Assembly: GCA_963854835.1 (NCBI GenBank)
Contig: OY978525.1
Span: 59,795,855-59,859,854, forward strand
Length of the DNA stretch: 64,000 bases
Direction of reading: 5' to 3'
DNA from: Megamerina dolium
Lineage: Eukaryota; Arthropoda; Insecta; Diptera; Megamerinidae
The notes beneath the pieces were generated by a model, which saw only the letters and a list, made by a program, of their open reading frames with translations, had not been told where the DNA came from and did no database searches. How positions within the stretch are numbered: the stretch's first letter is position 1; every line of letters begins with the position of its first letter. Positions 1 to 9,476 of this stretch are shown here, piece by piece. The translations under genes were made by a program, and so were the position numbers.

Positions 1-1
1 A

Positions 2-713
2 CATGATGTATGTGAGGAAAATGACATCAGTATTTTTACAGATGGTTCATTAATGGATGGCAGAGCGGGTGCTGGAATCTTCTCTAAAGAGTTGGGACTG
101 GCATGCACTCTGAATCTGGGAAGATACGTATCGGTATACCAAGCAGAAATGCTAGCTCTAATGCATGCGCTAGACCATCTACTGGATGGAAAGGTGCAAG
201 GTAAGAAAATCTTGCTAGCACTCGATAACCAGGCGGTGGTCAGGCGGCTGCAACAACCTACGGTATCTTCTAAGTTGGCGCTCGAATGTGTTCAGAAACT
301 TAATGAGTGTGCTCGTAGTAATGCGATTACTCTTATGGACCGGAACCAGTAGTTGCTCTCAGCAGTGGGACAGTGAAGGCAAAGGTCGAAGGGTGGATAA
401 AGAAACTTCATCTCACGAGATGGGAGAACTTATCTACTTGTAGACAGGCAAAGGCTTTGCGCTCCCAATACATGTATAGTGTTTGTATGTTGTATGTCAG
501 CATGCTGACATTTGCAGATTATGCATGGAAGAGGCAGAGACAGCGGCGCACATAGTGTGCCAGTGTCCTGCATTGGCAAGCAGGCGGATGTCCACACTGG
601 GTCGCCAATTTATTGATGAACTCGAAATGTGGAACATACCCCACAAAGAGATGCTTGAAATAACGCGTGATAATGTTATGAGGAAGGAAGTAGAAGAATT
701 CTACTATAATTAA
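2..713 (+). pseudogene. LOA/I-type non-LTR retrotransposon, ORF2 C-terminal end (RNase H and Cys/His tail)
   Basis: The frame opens before the window. It reads IFTDGS at the first catalytic Asp of an RNase H, then YQAEMLAL with the Glu and ALDNQAVV with the next Asp, which is the layout of retroelement RNase H. After a stop near 350 the reading moves frame, and from 483 gives HICRLCMEEAET followed by AHIVCQCPAL, the Cys/His tail that follows RNase H in LOA- and I-like elements. The domain would remove RNA from RNA-DNA hybrids during target-primed reverse transcription. The frame break and missing upstream part make it a dead 3' fragment. The stretch 714-921 shows no coding and is probably 3' UTR and junction. 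The exact clade is uncertain. Confidence 0.75.
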
Positions 714-921
714 CACACGATTTGAGGGACGAAAAGGGACCCATATAAGTGGTCTTGTTCGGCTAATCGCTAAAATATATATATGCTGATGCGAGCCGTA
801 GTGTGACGCCGTCAGCTACTAGGTCAGCAAGCGTTACATCGTAGAACTGTATAATTTGGTTATAAAAATATTTTGATGTTTTTTCGCTAAAATACATGAT
901 CTAGGCCTATCTTGGATCGAT

Positions 922-1095
922 CTATTTATAGAGCACGCTGTAGTTTTTCCCTGGAAACCCTTTCATCTCGGTGCCCTGCACCCAGGGTTCCTGGAAAATG
1001 GCTATATCCATGCCCTCCCCCACCAAGAACACTGCCAGGTTGTCCGTAGCAGCCCGAGAGTACTGCAAGTTAATTTGAACAACCTTGATGACCAT
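922..1095 (-). pseudogene. Start of a LOA-type ORF2: N-terminal piece of the APE-like endonuclease
   Basis: From an ATG at 1095 the minus strand reads MVIKVVQINLQYSRAATDN and later IAIFQEPWVQG. These are the first conserved blocks of the APE-type endonuclease that opens ORF2 in LOA/R1/I-like elements: the Asn of INLQ and the catalytic Glu of QEPW. The frame ends at a TAG (922-924) after 57 residues, whereas a whole endonuclease needs about 220. The element is therefore cut off in this domain. It lies directly downstream of the ORF1 remnant at 1238-2018 on the same strand, as expected for ORF1-ORF2 order. Confidence 0.7.
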
Positions 1096-1237
1096 GGTTA
1101 AGCGTCGGTGTTTGTTTCGGTGACGTCGTCCACCTGTACCCCTCCAACAGCTTTACGGCGCCCTCGGCTATATCCTCCTGCTCTTCCTCCGGGTTCGCAC
1201 AGCGGAATATTTTTAGTTTGGGATGCCGCATGACAAA

Positions 1238-2018
1238 TCAAAGTTTATTTTCCGCTTTTTCTAGCGGTTCGAGGCTCTCTTGTGTAATGAGCAGAAGGAA
1301 CGACGCAATATTCTTTTGCGGAACCTCCGCTTTGATGACTGACCATTTAGTCATCGGGATAGCACGATTATGTACCTGCAGATACTTAATCAGCTGGTTG
1401 CTATGAAACTCCATGTTTGGTATCCATATACGCATATACGAGGTATCTCGCTGGCTGGGATAGTCTTCAGCCTCAAGCTTTCCCATGCGTCTTGGATTTT
1501 GGCAAAGGCGCTGTTAAGGAAAGTTAAAGAGTCCTGATCGCCGCTTTTGATGCCTCTATAATCACGAACAATCTCCGCCGTGCTTCGATTTCGCCCCACT
1601 TGTCCAGCGCAGGCTTCACGCGGCCAGTGGTCTCATTCACCAATGCGATCTACAAGTGATCACGTGCTACATCGTTGTAGTTACGTGATTAAGGAACAAT
1701 TTTTGAAGGACGAACAGCAACACTGCTTCCGTCGGCCATTTTACTTTTCTTAGGCGCCTCCTCGGATTCGTCGTGAGACCAATTCCGCTTTCTTGTCTCG
1801 TTTACCCTGGGTTTTTTGGCCAAGTACTCCTTGTAATCTTGGACCACCTTTCCATAACTGGCTTTGTCGGTCCCATCCTTTGGATGAACAGTACCAGCAG
1901 CCTCGTTTTTGCTTATCCTACCGAGGATGTGCACAGCCCGCTGGTACTGATTATGCTGGGGCCTCTTGGCCCCATCCGCTTTTTCTGATTGATTATTTAC
2001 TAGTTTGCTGTGACCCAC
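1238..2018 (-). pseudogene. LOA-type ORF1 (DUF4780-like nucleic-acid-binding protein), broken in three frames
   Basis: Three minus-strand pieces (2018-1689, 1599-1390, 1486-1238) read in order as one protein. The first is basic, with RISKNEAAGTVHPKDG and ETRKRNWSHDESEEAPKKSK, a hydrophilic N-terminal region. The later pieces contain SQRDTSYMRIWIPNMEFHS and IPMTKWSVIKAEVPQKN, which resemble the DUF4780 fold common in ORF1 proteins of fly LOA-like retroposons. That protein binds element RNA in a ribonucleoprotein. Frame changes separate the pieces, so no full product can be made. The ORF2 start at 1095 follows. Family assignment is from pattern recognition. Confidence 0.6.
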
Positions 2019-2339
2019 AGACTCACTAGTAAATAATCTCCTCCGAGGTGGTACCCAACCCCCTCCGTCCGTTTGTAGTGTTTATAAAATAGCCAAAATG
2101 GTTTCAAGCTGTAGTAGTTTGCTCAAAATGAAATTTTTGTAAAAAAGTGCTAGATTTGCTACACTTGTAGGATAATCCAAACACTGATTGTATGTACATT
2201 CATTTTGATAGGCAAAGCATCAACGGAAAATAGGCTAGAGAATTAAGGTTTAATTATAAAAACTTAACGTAACTTAGGTATATAGGTATGAGGTGGCTGT
2301 CTCGCTAACTCTCTAGTTCAAACCATTTTGAGCTTAAAA
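2019..2339. other. Non-coding junction between two same-strand LOA-type fragments
   Basis: No coding signal is seen. This stretch lies between the ORF2 tail (2340-3017, minus) and the ORF1 start (2018, minus). It probably holds the 3' UTR of the first fragment and the 5' leader of the second. Confidence 0.4.
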
Positions 2340-3017
2340 TAAAGCGTGGGAGATCCTTCATTTTTGTTGTTAAAAGACTTGTGAGGAAATCTGAGTTGTA
2401 GAAACCCAGATGTGACATGCGCTTGCGGCAAAATGACGAACATGTACACATTGGATGTAGGATTGACTTTCCTTCTTGCTCATCTCTGCAGCTTCTGCAA
2501 ACGTCATGTGTTGGGAGGCCTAAGCCTATCCTCCTAACAAAGAACGCAGTGGCCTGTAATTACTCCCGTCACTATGCTCAACGCGCTTCTATTTAGACTG
2601 AGCAGATTTTTTGGAACGTCACTATGACCCGGTGCTGGCTTTGATAGCAGCTTTGCTGTCAGAGCCAGAGGTATTTTGTTTTCTCTGAGAGAGAGGCAAT
2701 AGACGCACGCTAACCTCCACTTGGAAGATACTGCAGTAGTTAGGCAGCCTGAATGAGTGGTTGATTCCTAAGGTATATAAGTATACCTCTCCGCCCACGG
2801 CCTCATCCAATTGTCTGCTCTCAGGTATATAAGCGTCGAATCTCTTGGTGAACTTGAAAGTTGGTGTAGTGTAATCCACTTCTCCAATATCAGTTTGATT
2901 GACTATCGAGGAATGACCACTTTGATGTTGCAACCATTGATGTACCGCTCTTAACTTGCGGCACATTATGGCCGCAGTTTGCATGCGGAAAAGGTCCAGG
3001 GGAATTAAGTGAAGCAT
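2340..3017 (-). pseudogene. LOA-type ORF2 C-terminus: RNase H region plus Cys/His tail
   Basis: The minus strand from 3017 contains LRAVHQWLQHQSGHSSIV, TPTFKFTKRFDAYIPESRQ and, after the place where TDGS would be, HSFRLPNYCSIFQVEV, the usual order around the RNase H of LOA-like ORF2s. Past a frame break it continues with a TGHC-like block, RLGLPTHDVCRSC, and a Cys-rich HPMCTCSSFC stretch ending near LSSKWF. The Asp-bearing TDGS motif is not visible, so this RNase H is probably damaged. It is the 3' part of a different copy from the ORF1/ORF2 start at 922-2018. Confidence 0.65.
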
Positions 3018-3066
3018 TTTTTTAATACGTTTGTTGATTATACAAAAGTATTGTATTTTACAGAGT

Positions 3067-3146
3067 ATATTGACACTTCATATTTGCTTACTATTCGTAC
3101 TGTTTCGTTTATGACGTCACATGGCGTAATCTGTATTCTTGACATA
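3067..3146. repeat. Segment repeated, inverted, at 46911-46990
   Basis: About 80 bp, including TTGCTTACTATTCGTACTG and a TTTCGTTTATGACG block, matches the reverse complement of 46911-46990 closely. In the other copy the segment runs directly into BEL integrase sequence. Here it runs into the 3147 element. It may be leader or gag sequence of the BEL family. Confidence 0.7.
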
Positions 3147-4019
3147 TAGCCTAGACAGACGAACAAAATTAATTTGCATTAGGAAGCATAAATGCACATT
3201 TGAAATTCACAGTGACAGACGACAACATTGTGCATTTAGACATCTGATTTTGAAGTCTTGAAAATAGTCAAATTAAAATGGATAGAAGAAAAATTCTATT
3301 GGTGATTTTGTTATTTTTAGAAAATGAACAGCAATTTAATGAAAAAATTCTATTGTTATTAAATAAATTATAAAATAATACAATGCAACTAAAAGCTATA
3401 TTAGATTGTAACGCAATACTACGAGCCGGGATTGCAATTGCTCAGCCAGACCTACGGGAGATTTGGAAATTCATAAGTTTAAACAAGTATTTTTATTTGG
3501 ACTTCAATTCATAAATTGTGCCTTTTAAGGACCGGAGTGTGTCATTTTGGGAGCACGACGTCCATCCAATATTTCTGCATATATATGCAGATTGCGTCTG
3601 GTGCGACGTAAATCTCTGGCCCGTTCAAACCACAAGTCCAACAACTTGATTTCATCGCTGGTACACCAGACTTTTCGATGGTTGTTTTCTGCCATCTAAA
3701 AAAGAAAAAAAAATAGTTTTGTTAATATACATAATTGCATATATATTGTAACAAAAATAGCTTACTTGTCTTGTTGCGTTTTTTTCGTTATATTAATTTA
3801 TTTTCTTCTTCTTACTGTCAATGCAAATCACCATTCACCATAGCAACAAAATGCCAATTTTTAACGGAGTTGCCATGTCGAAATTAGTAAATTCAGCTAA
3901 ATGCATGAAAATTTTGTGCATTTATTATGGCGTTAATGTGCATTTGGATAAAGCAAATGCATGAGTTAATGTGCATTAAGGCTGTTAATGCAAATTAAGG
4001 CTGCCGTCTGTCTAGCCTA
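3147..4019. mobile_element. Harbinger-derived non-autonomous element with TIRs, carrying a Myb-like mini-ORF
   Basis: The left end TAGCCTAGACAGACG and the right end (reversed TAGGCTAGACAGACG) are imperfect inverted repeats extending about 50 bp. Both ends are flanked by ATA (3144-3146 and 4020-4022), a 3-bp duplication. The sequence at 46903-46918, read in reverse, has the same flanks joined with a single ATA, an empty site. The interior holds a minus-strand Myb/SANT-like ORF (3525-3695). PIF/Harbinger elements make 3-bp duplications (usually TWA, so ATA is off-type) and encode a Myb-like partner protein. No transposase is present. Confidence 0.75.
3525..3695 (-). CDS. Short Myb/SANT-like protein of PIF/Harbinger type (truncated)
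   Basis: The 56-residue ORF starts at the ATG at 3695 and ends at TAA 3525-3527. It reads KVWCTSDEIKLLDLWFERA, then RRTRRNLHIYAEILDGR. The spaced Trp residues and the 'L-x-LW ... DLR ... RNLHIY' pattern resemble the Myb/SANT-like DNA-binding protein that accompanies PIF/Harbinger transposase and helps it bind element ends. Usual partners are several times longer, so only one helical domain's worth remains. The host element has Harbinger-type ends. Whether it is translated is unknown. It could be a relic or a small DNA-binding competitor. Confidence 0.6.
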   Translation of the reverse strand: MAENNHRKVWCTSDEIKLLDLWFERARDLRRTRRNLHIYAEILDGRRAPKMTHSGP

Positions 4020-4028
4020 ATACACTAA

Positions 4029-4557
4029 TAGCCTAAACAGACGGCAGCCTAATTCCGGATTACCGGCTCACTTAATTCGAATAAAATAATAACCTGACAG
4101 TCAGCAGTATTGCGGATTAACTAAACGGCTGATTGCTCTTTTAATAGATTTGTTTACTTACATTACTATCACTATCAATTTTTGTCATCTGTCACTCTCG
4201 ATATGAGAAAATCTACAAGAAGTACGTGAACTGAAAACTATAAGAAACTTGTAAATTGACATTCACAGTTCTTAATTGACAGCTGGATTTATTTGTTCGC
4301 CAACGCTTTTCATGTTGAAAACTGTTAACAGTTGTTGAAAGTTTTTTGTTAGCGAACACACCTAATGGTTTGTAAAATGGATGGAGAAAAATTCACAATA
4401 GACAATTTTCAGCAGTGTTGCCATAGAAAATTGCCCTAATCCTCTTTTATTTTGAGAATTAACTCATAGAGTTTATGCGGATTAGCTGCAGTTAATGCCC
4501 GAGTTAATTCGAATTAACTCGGTAATCCGGAATTAGGCTGCCGTCTGTCTAGGCTAT
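4029..4557. mobile_element. PIF/Harbinger-type MITE, copy 1
   Basis: A 529-bp element starting TAGCCTAAACAGACGGCAGC and ending in the reverse of TAGCCTAGACAGACGGCAGC, with TIRs of about 40 bp. A second copy lies at 48783-49310. Flanks are TAA on the left and TTA on the right. No coding capacity is seen. Confidence 0.85.
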
Positions 4558-4639
4558 TATCCATGTGTAGAATATATATAAAAATTGAAAATAAAAAACG
4601 GCACTTGCACGACACGCCGCATTCTTGATCAAATAGGCC

Positions 4640-5203
4640 CGTAGTTAACACGAAATTCTTTTAAAGTACCGAAAATTATCCAAACCCTACATATGTGTTG
4701 TGGCCGATCTGAACATATTTTGGAACGCGTAATTAATGAAGCCAAAAATAGGGCGCCACTTAAAGATAAGTTAGAATCTTTAATTGAGTTTTCATTATGC
4801 GCCAGGTGACATGCTGTCACCTGGCAGTACATCTCATGAATCCATTATTAGTGGTAGAATTGGTAGATAAGCTGCCAAAAAATTTTAAGCTGGGTTGGGC
4901 CATGCATACAAAATATGAACGAGTACCAATAGTTAAGGTTTTCAGTAACGTTGGACCGGTGATACAATACGCACGGAATATAGTTCATGCAAAACCACTG
5001 TAGAAATTTCGGGCGTTATGAACGGACGTAAATACAAATTAACTGATGCCCACACTATGGAAAGTTTAAGTCTTTCAGCTCAAACGATCGATGCTGATGA
5101 ATTAATAAAAAAAAAATATCCATATTTGGCTGGGTTACCAATTTAATAGTATGAAAATGCCAGACCATCTATTTTGATTGGTACAGATAATTGAAATCTA
5201 GCT
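4640..5203 (+). pseudogene. BEL/Pao gag (DUF1759) and protease remnants
   Basis: A plus-strand frame from about 4660 resembles the DUF1759 Gag domain (RSEHILERVINEAKNRAP, DKLESLIEF). It then shifts to LMNPLLVVELVDKLPKNFK and LGWAMHTKYERVP, the end of that domain. Most of the zinc-knuckle region and the protease active site are missing. From about 5175 ILIGTDN is readable, the C-terminal block of BEL protease, joined to the pol frame through a stop. Gag would form the particle and protease would cut the polyprotein. Both are dead here through internal deletion and stops. Confidence 0.65.
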
Positions 5204-6832
5204 GTGCCACTTAAAATTCGAGAGGGGTCGTGGTACCAACCCATTGCATCGAAAACCAGATTTGGTTGGACGCTTCAAGGATGTAACACAAAGCAATGGT
5301 CAAATGACTTCATGGTGAATGTTCACAATTGTGACTGTGAGAGACTGCACGATATTGTGAAAAGCTATTTTAATCTTGAAGAGCCAAAACCAAGACAACT
5401 GCTGACTGTAGACGACAACAAGGCGCGAGCTATTTTAAATGCGTTTAGTAAGAAAGTAAGCAATCGTTATGAAGTTGGATTACTTTGGTGGAACGAAGAT
5501 GTTACCTTGCCAGAAAGTTACGCAAATGCTTACAGACGACTAACGTGTCTTAAAAAGAAGTTTATTAAAGACCCGTCTCTTAAATCTACGATCCAACAAC
5601 AAGTAAACAACCTAATTTCAAAAGGGTACGCAAAAAAATTTTCATCAGCTGAGGCAACCATTCAAACAAGCAAAACTTGGTATTTGCCGATATTCACCGT
5701 CACGAATCCGAACAAGCCAGGTAAAATTCGTTTGGTATGGGATGCAGCCGCCAAGTCAAATGGCGATTTTATGATCACTGGACTCGACTTGTTGAACTCG
5801 CTTGTTGAAGTTTTACTATCATTTCGAGTTGGGAGAGTGGCAGTATGCGAGGACATAGCTGAAATGTTCCACCAAATCAATATCAGAGAAAGCGATATGC
5901 ATGCTCAAAGGTTTTTATGGTGGGACGAAGCCGATAAGCCGCAGCGACCAAGCGTTTACGTGATGCGTGCCCTGACGTTTGGCAGGAACTGCGCTTCATG
6001 CATTGCGCTTTTTATACGAGACAAGAACGCCGAGCAATTCCGACATAAGTTCCCGCGAGCAGTTGAGGCTGTGCAGCATCACCACTACGTTGACGACTTC
6101 ATCGACAGTGGGCGGGATGAAGAAACTGCCCTTGAATTAGTCAAGCAAGTAAAACTATTTAATGCTAGTGCTGAATTCGAGGTAAGGAACTGGGCATCTA
6201 GCTCTGCCAGGATTCCACAGCAACTAGTTAGCAACAACTTAACCGAGCCAGCCTTCAAGGAGTGGGGCTCTACTACCAAAATCTTAGGTATGTTTTGGGA
6301 GCCTATAAATGATGTGTTCAGATTCAATTGTAGATTTGCAAGACTACGTCGCAACGTATTGAATGAAGCAATTACCACCACGAAGCATGAAACTCTTCAA
6401 ATCTTGATGTCTATTTTTGACTCGCTGGGATTCCTTTCGGTTCATACCATAGGGCTGAAAGTACTTCTTCAGGATATATGGTGTGCTGGCATTGGTTGGG
6501 ACGAGCCACTCAACGACACATTATATGATAAATTGTTCAATTGGAGACCAACGATTCCTCTCATAATGGATGTAAAAGTATGTCGTTGCTACTCAACTAA
6601 TCTCCTTAGTGAGAGTAACGTCGAACTTCACACTTTCGTGGATGCCAGCGCATCCGCATTCGCTGCTGTTAGTTACCTACGCATCCAGCACGACAATAAC
6701 GTAGACATCGTCTTTGTTGCAGCGAAATCCAGAATGGCACCCTTAAAGCCAGTCTCAATCCCAAGATTGGAGTTGCACGCTGCAGTGGCATCCAAAAAAC
6801 TTCCACCAGTTTGTTATGCACCGAGTTGGTGA
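5204..6832 (+). pseudogene. BEL/Pao pol: reverse transcriptase and start of RNase H
   Basis: A 542-codon open stretch in an otherwise broken pol. It begins in the protease-RT linker (FGWTLQGC). RT blocks are PIFTVTNPNKPGKIRLVWDA, FHQINIRESD and HHYVDDFIDSG with the YVDD catalytic pair, followed by KILGMFWEP of the connection and LHTFVDASASAFAAVSYLR with the first RNase H Asp. BEL/Pao RT copies the genomic RNA inside the particle. The ATG at 5204 is not a natural start, because pol is made as part of a polyprotein. The frame closes early in RNase H, after SIPRLELHAAV. This is the best preserved part of the copy and RT motifs look intact. Confidence 0.85.
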
Positions 6833-7515
6833 GATTCTTGACTCATCTAATGTTTCACAGTGGAAATTGGTCCCTATTCGAATGACCTCGCGGATTTATC
6901 AACTACAACATACCATCGAACCGACACGCATATCTGGTTTCATGGACCAGCCCTTTTGACAACAGATATGATGAATTGGCCTCGCTGTGATGATTTTGTA
7001 GTTTGGATGAGACAGAACTCAAAAGCGGGTGTTGTTGATAGACAAAATTAATTACGAGCTCTGACACCAAACGTCGAATACTTTTCCAATTCTAAGCACT
7101 TATACCGGGCTTTGGATACATTTATTTTGTATATTAAAAAGCTTGTAGCCGCCTCAAGGCCTGCCATAGGCCCACGAGTGGTCGGCCCTATGATGATACA
7201 AAAGGCACAAACTTTTCTCATACAATACGCCCAGCGAACTGAGTATGAACAGGAGAGGAGTGTGGCTATTGGACCTAAAAGTAAACTTATCAGTTGGTTA
7301 TTTACTTAGATGAAAATGTTGTTTTTAGGAGCAGGGGAAGAGAGCAATTTCTTAATAACCATGAAGATGCTATCGTGCTGCCCAACCCTAGTTACATAAC
7401 ATTTCTAAAAGTTCGTTAATTTCACGAAAATTTACACCACCAATCACACGAAACTGGTATCAATGGAATAAGAAGTCGCTAATAAATACCGCATCTCCGT
7501 GTTTTATACAAAAAG
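6833..7515 (+). pseudogene. BEL/Pao pol linker: RNase H tail to integrase zinc-binding region
   Basis: Three shifted frames carry on from the RT ORF. VMHRVGEILDSSNVSQWK and GPALLTTDMMNWP are typical of BEL sequence after RNase H. QKAQTFLIQYAQRTEYEQE (7195-7260) is the linker before integrase. From 7316, ITMKMLSCCPTL and a HENLHHQSHETG stretch correspond to the His pair of the integrase zinc-binding domain. At least four stops or frame changes separate them. No catalytic residues are expected here. Confidence 0.6.
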
Positions 7516-8001
7516 GTGCGCCGCTTATGCCAACGATGCAAATATTACTATACGATGCCGTGCCCTCCTCAAATGGCAGCGTTACCAACTGCTCGGCTAG
7601 CAACATTTGAACGACCGTTTACATTTGTTATCGTTGATTATTTCGGACCACTTTATGTGTTCGTCGGACGCAGGCATGAAAATCGATGGGGTGTTGTGTT
7701 TACCTGCCTCACGATTAGAGCAATTCACGTCGAAGTAGCTCATAGCCTCGATACGAGTTCCTGCATAATGTGCTTTCGAAATTTTATAGCTCGGCGTGGT
7801 ACACCAAGAGAAGTCTTTTCTGATAATGGAACAAACTTCAAAGCGACAGAGAAGGTCATACGTGACGAGTTTAAAATATTTATCAGAAATCAGTTTGTTG
7901 CACTTTTGACTGCATTAAGTGGAAGTTCAACCCTCCTGGAGCACCACTTATGGGCGGAGTCCACTCACATTCGTCTCCTTGGAGTTTGATGACGATGAGG
8001 C
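7516..8001 (+). pseudogene. BEL/Pao integrase core lacking its Glu segment
   Basis: The frame carries CQRC (second half of the HHCC zinc site), then FVIVDYFGPL with the first catalytic Asp and REVFSDNGTNF with the second. The conserved NPPGAP block is then expected to lead to GGxWE with the catalytic Glu. Here, after a short frameshift, it reads PPGAPLMGGV and jumps directly to sequence (LTFVSLEFDDDEA) that lies well downstream in BEL integrases. A deletion thus removed the Glu. The same junction exists in BEL copy 2 (46480-46540), so it predates both insertions. Integrase would join element DNA to the genome; this one could not. Confidence 0.8.
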
Positions 8002-8393
8002 TATAGCGAACCATTTAATGATCGGATCTTCAGATGGCTATTAACCTTTCATTAATGATGAAAGAATTTGCGACACCATTGGCATCGGACACAAAAACTT
8101 GCGAACCAGTTTTGGACAAGATGGCTAAAAGAGTACGTGCCAATAATTTCCAGACGGAGCAAGTGGTTTATACCGCAGCCGGCTATCCATACGGGAGACA
8201 TCGTTATAATTGTCGACCCTGATCTTCCGAGAAATTGCTGGCCCAAGGGAAGAGTGATCGATACAGTGGTAGCGAGTGACAGACAAGTTAGACGTGTCAC
8301 GGTGAAAACACAATTTGGTATTCTAAATCCACCATCAGTCAGAAAAGAACAACGAGACGTCGTTGAAAAGAACAAAAGTAACCTCGATCCATA
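8002..8393 (+). pseudogene. BEL/Pao pol C-terminus (DUF5641-like)
   Basis: Two overlapping frames read WTRWLKEYVP and then HTGDIVIIVDPDLPRNCWPK, GRVIDTVVASDRQVRRVTVK, the C-terminal DUF5641-type module found after BEL/Pao integrase, with the 'G.vV.i.d...pr..W..GRv' pattern. It probably contributes to integrase DNA binding. A one-base shift and loss of the upstream linker separate it from the core. It ends at TAG about 8 bp before the purine tract, as expected for the end of pol. Confidence 0.75.
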
Positions 8394-8399
8394 GGACTC

Positions 8400-8434
8400 G
8401 CATACGGGGAAGGTAATTGTTACCGCCGTCAGCC
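8400..8434 (+). promoter_or_regulatory. BEL copy 1 polypurine tract and truncated 3' LTR start
   Basis: The purine-rich ACGGGGAAGG (8404-8413) is followed by TGTTACCGCCGTCAGCC at 8418. The same junction occurs reversed at 46027-46043 in BEL copy 2. The tract primes plus-strand DNA. The LTR stops after 17 bp, where Harbinger sequence begins. Confidence 0.7.
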
Positions 8435-8435
8435 A

Positions 8436-8940
8436 GTGGTGGTAATGGAAAAGCGTCTGATGTCGTGGTGTACAAAAATAGCTCGTTAAATGAGGCGCCA
8501 TTAAAAGGCTAATATCATTGGTGATGATATATTCGGTCTGAACCGTGTCATTTGCTAAAGGCGTACAATAGAAATTCTAACCTCAGCACTTCGCAGTAGG
8601 CGTTTAATTACCGGTTGAGTAGAGCAAGAATGATGGCATTTGGCAAACTAGCTTTACGATTTCGCATTTTCCATCGTCCCATTGAAGTTTCTGTGGACGC
8701 GTGTGATATTCTTGTGAAAGCCTGTTGCATTATGCACAACTTTCTTTCTCAAACACTTGTGGAACCAACAAAAATTTCCAACAAAATTTGCCAGCGACTA
8801 TGTCTGACCTGCTAATGCAAGAACAGGGTACATATAATTTCTTATATCAAATGCGAAAAAAGTCACAAAATATTGCGGTAACGATGGCGATGTTCCATAT
8901 CAGTGGGTTAAGATAAAGAAGCAAGTTGTCAAAAATATTG
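8436..8940 (+). pseudogene. PIF/Harbinger transposase, C-terminal half (DDE_Tnp_4 type)
   Basis: Plus-strand frames read SDVVVYKNSSLNEAPLKG, then GDDIFGL, which is the block holding the second catalytic Asp. After a shift come NLSTSQ, stop, AFNYRLSRARMM, AFGKLALRFRIFHRP and VKACCIMHNFL. This is the end of a PIF/Harbinger DDE transposase. Between RARMM and AFGKLA the family has V-E-N, where Glu is the third catalytic residue. Those three codons are missing, an in-frame deletion that would abolish activity. GDVPYQW near 8895 is the usual C-terminal tail. No terminal repeats are visible beside it. It joins the broken BEL LTR on its left. Confidence 0.75.
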
Positions 8941-9014
8941 TTTAAAAGAATAAATCTAGTTCTCGCTTTAAAAATGAACTCTTTTTTCTTTTTGTTTCAA
9001 TAGAAAATATATAT

Positions 9015-9447
9015 TGTAACGAGTATCGATGGTTGGTTACTCCTCACTATTGTGAATGACACGAATATTGGCAGCATCGAAACGAATGTCAACGAAAAGA
9101 AATATGAGGTAACCAGAACACGCCAATGAGAAAGAAAGAGATGAATCCCGACTACGATAAAGGAAGATTCTGGAGTGTTGCCAACAGAGTATATATAGAG
9201 CCAGTGTTGAGAAGTGAGAATCAATCCAATCCAGAACGTGATTGCGAAAACATCGATACAGAGGCAAAAGTTGCAAACAGATTAAAAGAGTTTTTGTAAA
9301 TAGTTGATTGTAAATAGAGTTGATTAAATAAGTTGTTGCTGTATATAGATGTACAAAATAAGTGTTGCAATTATTATTGACAGAATCCAGTGATCGAACA
9401 AGGTTGATTCAAATAGAATTACACGTTCACAAAATAAAAACGTAACA
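9015..9447 (+). repeat. SAP-gypsy copy 1, 5' LTR
   Basis: 433 bp starting TGTAACGAGTATCGATGG and ending AAAAACGTAACA, with TG/CA ends. Related LTRs are at 27388-27833, 45592-45953 and 50225-50662. It is preceded by ATAT, as in the other copies. A TATATA motif lies near 9189. Confidence 0.9.
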
Positions 9448-9449
9448 AA

Positions 9450-9466
9450 TGGTGTCAGAAGTGGGA
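9450..9466 (+). promoter_or_regulatory. Primer-binding site of SAP-gypsy copy 1
   Basis: TGGTGTCAGAAGTGGGA begins 2 bases after the LTR end. The same site follows the LTR at 27836 and, reversed, at 45573-45589. The matching tRNA was not identified. Confidence 0.7.
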
Positions 9467-9476
9467 TTCTGTAAAG

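Larger units (their letters stand above)
4561..8434 (+). mobile_element. BEL/Pao LTR retrotransposon, copy 1 (decayed)
   Basis: Plus-strand remnants read in order gag (DUF1759), protease, reverse transcriptase, RNase H, integrase and DUF5641-like C-terminus, the BEL/Pao order. The 3' end shows a purine tract (8401-8413) and the first 17 bp of an LTR (TGTTACCGCCGTCAGCC, 8418-8434), after which a Harbinger fragment begins. No 5' LTR is visible. Stops, frameshifts and an integrase deletion make it inactive. Confidence 0.85.
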
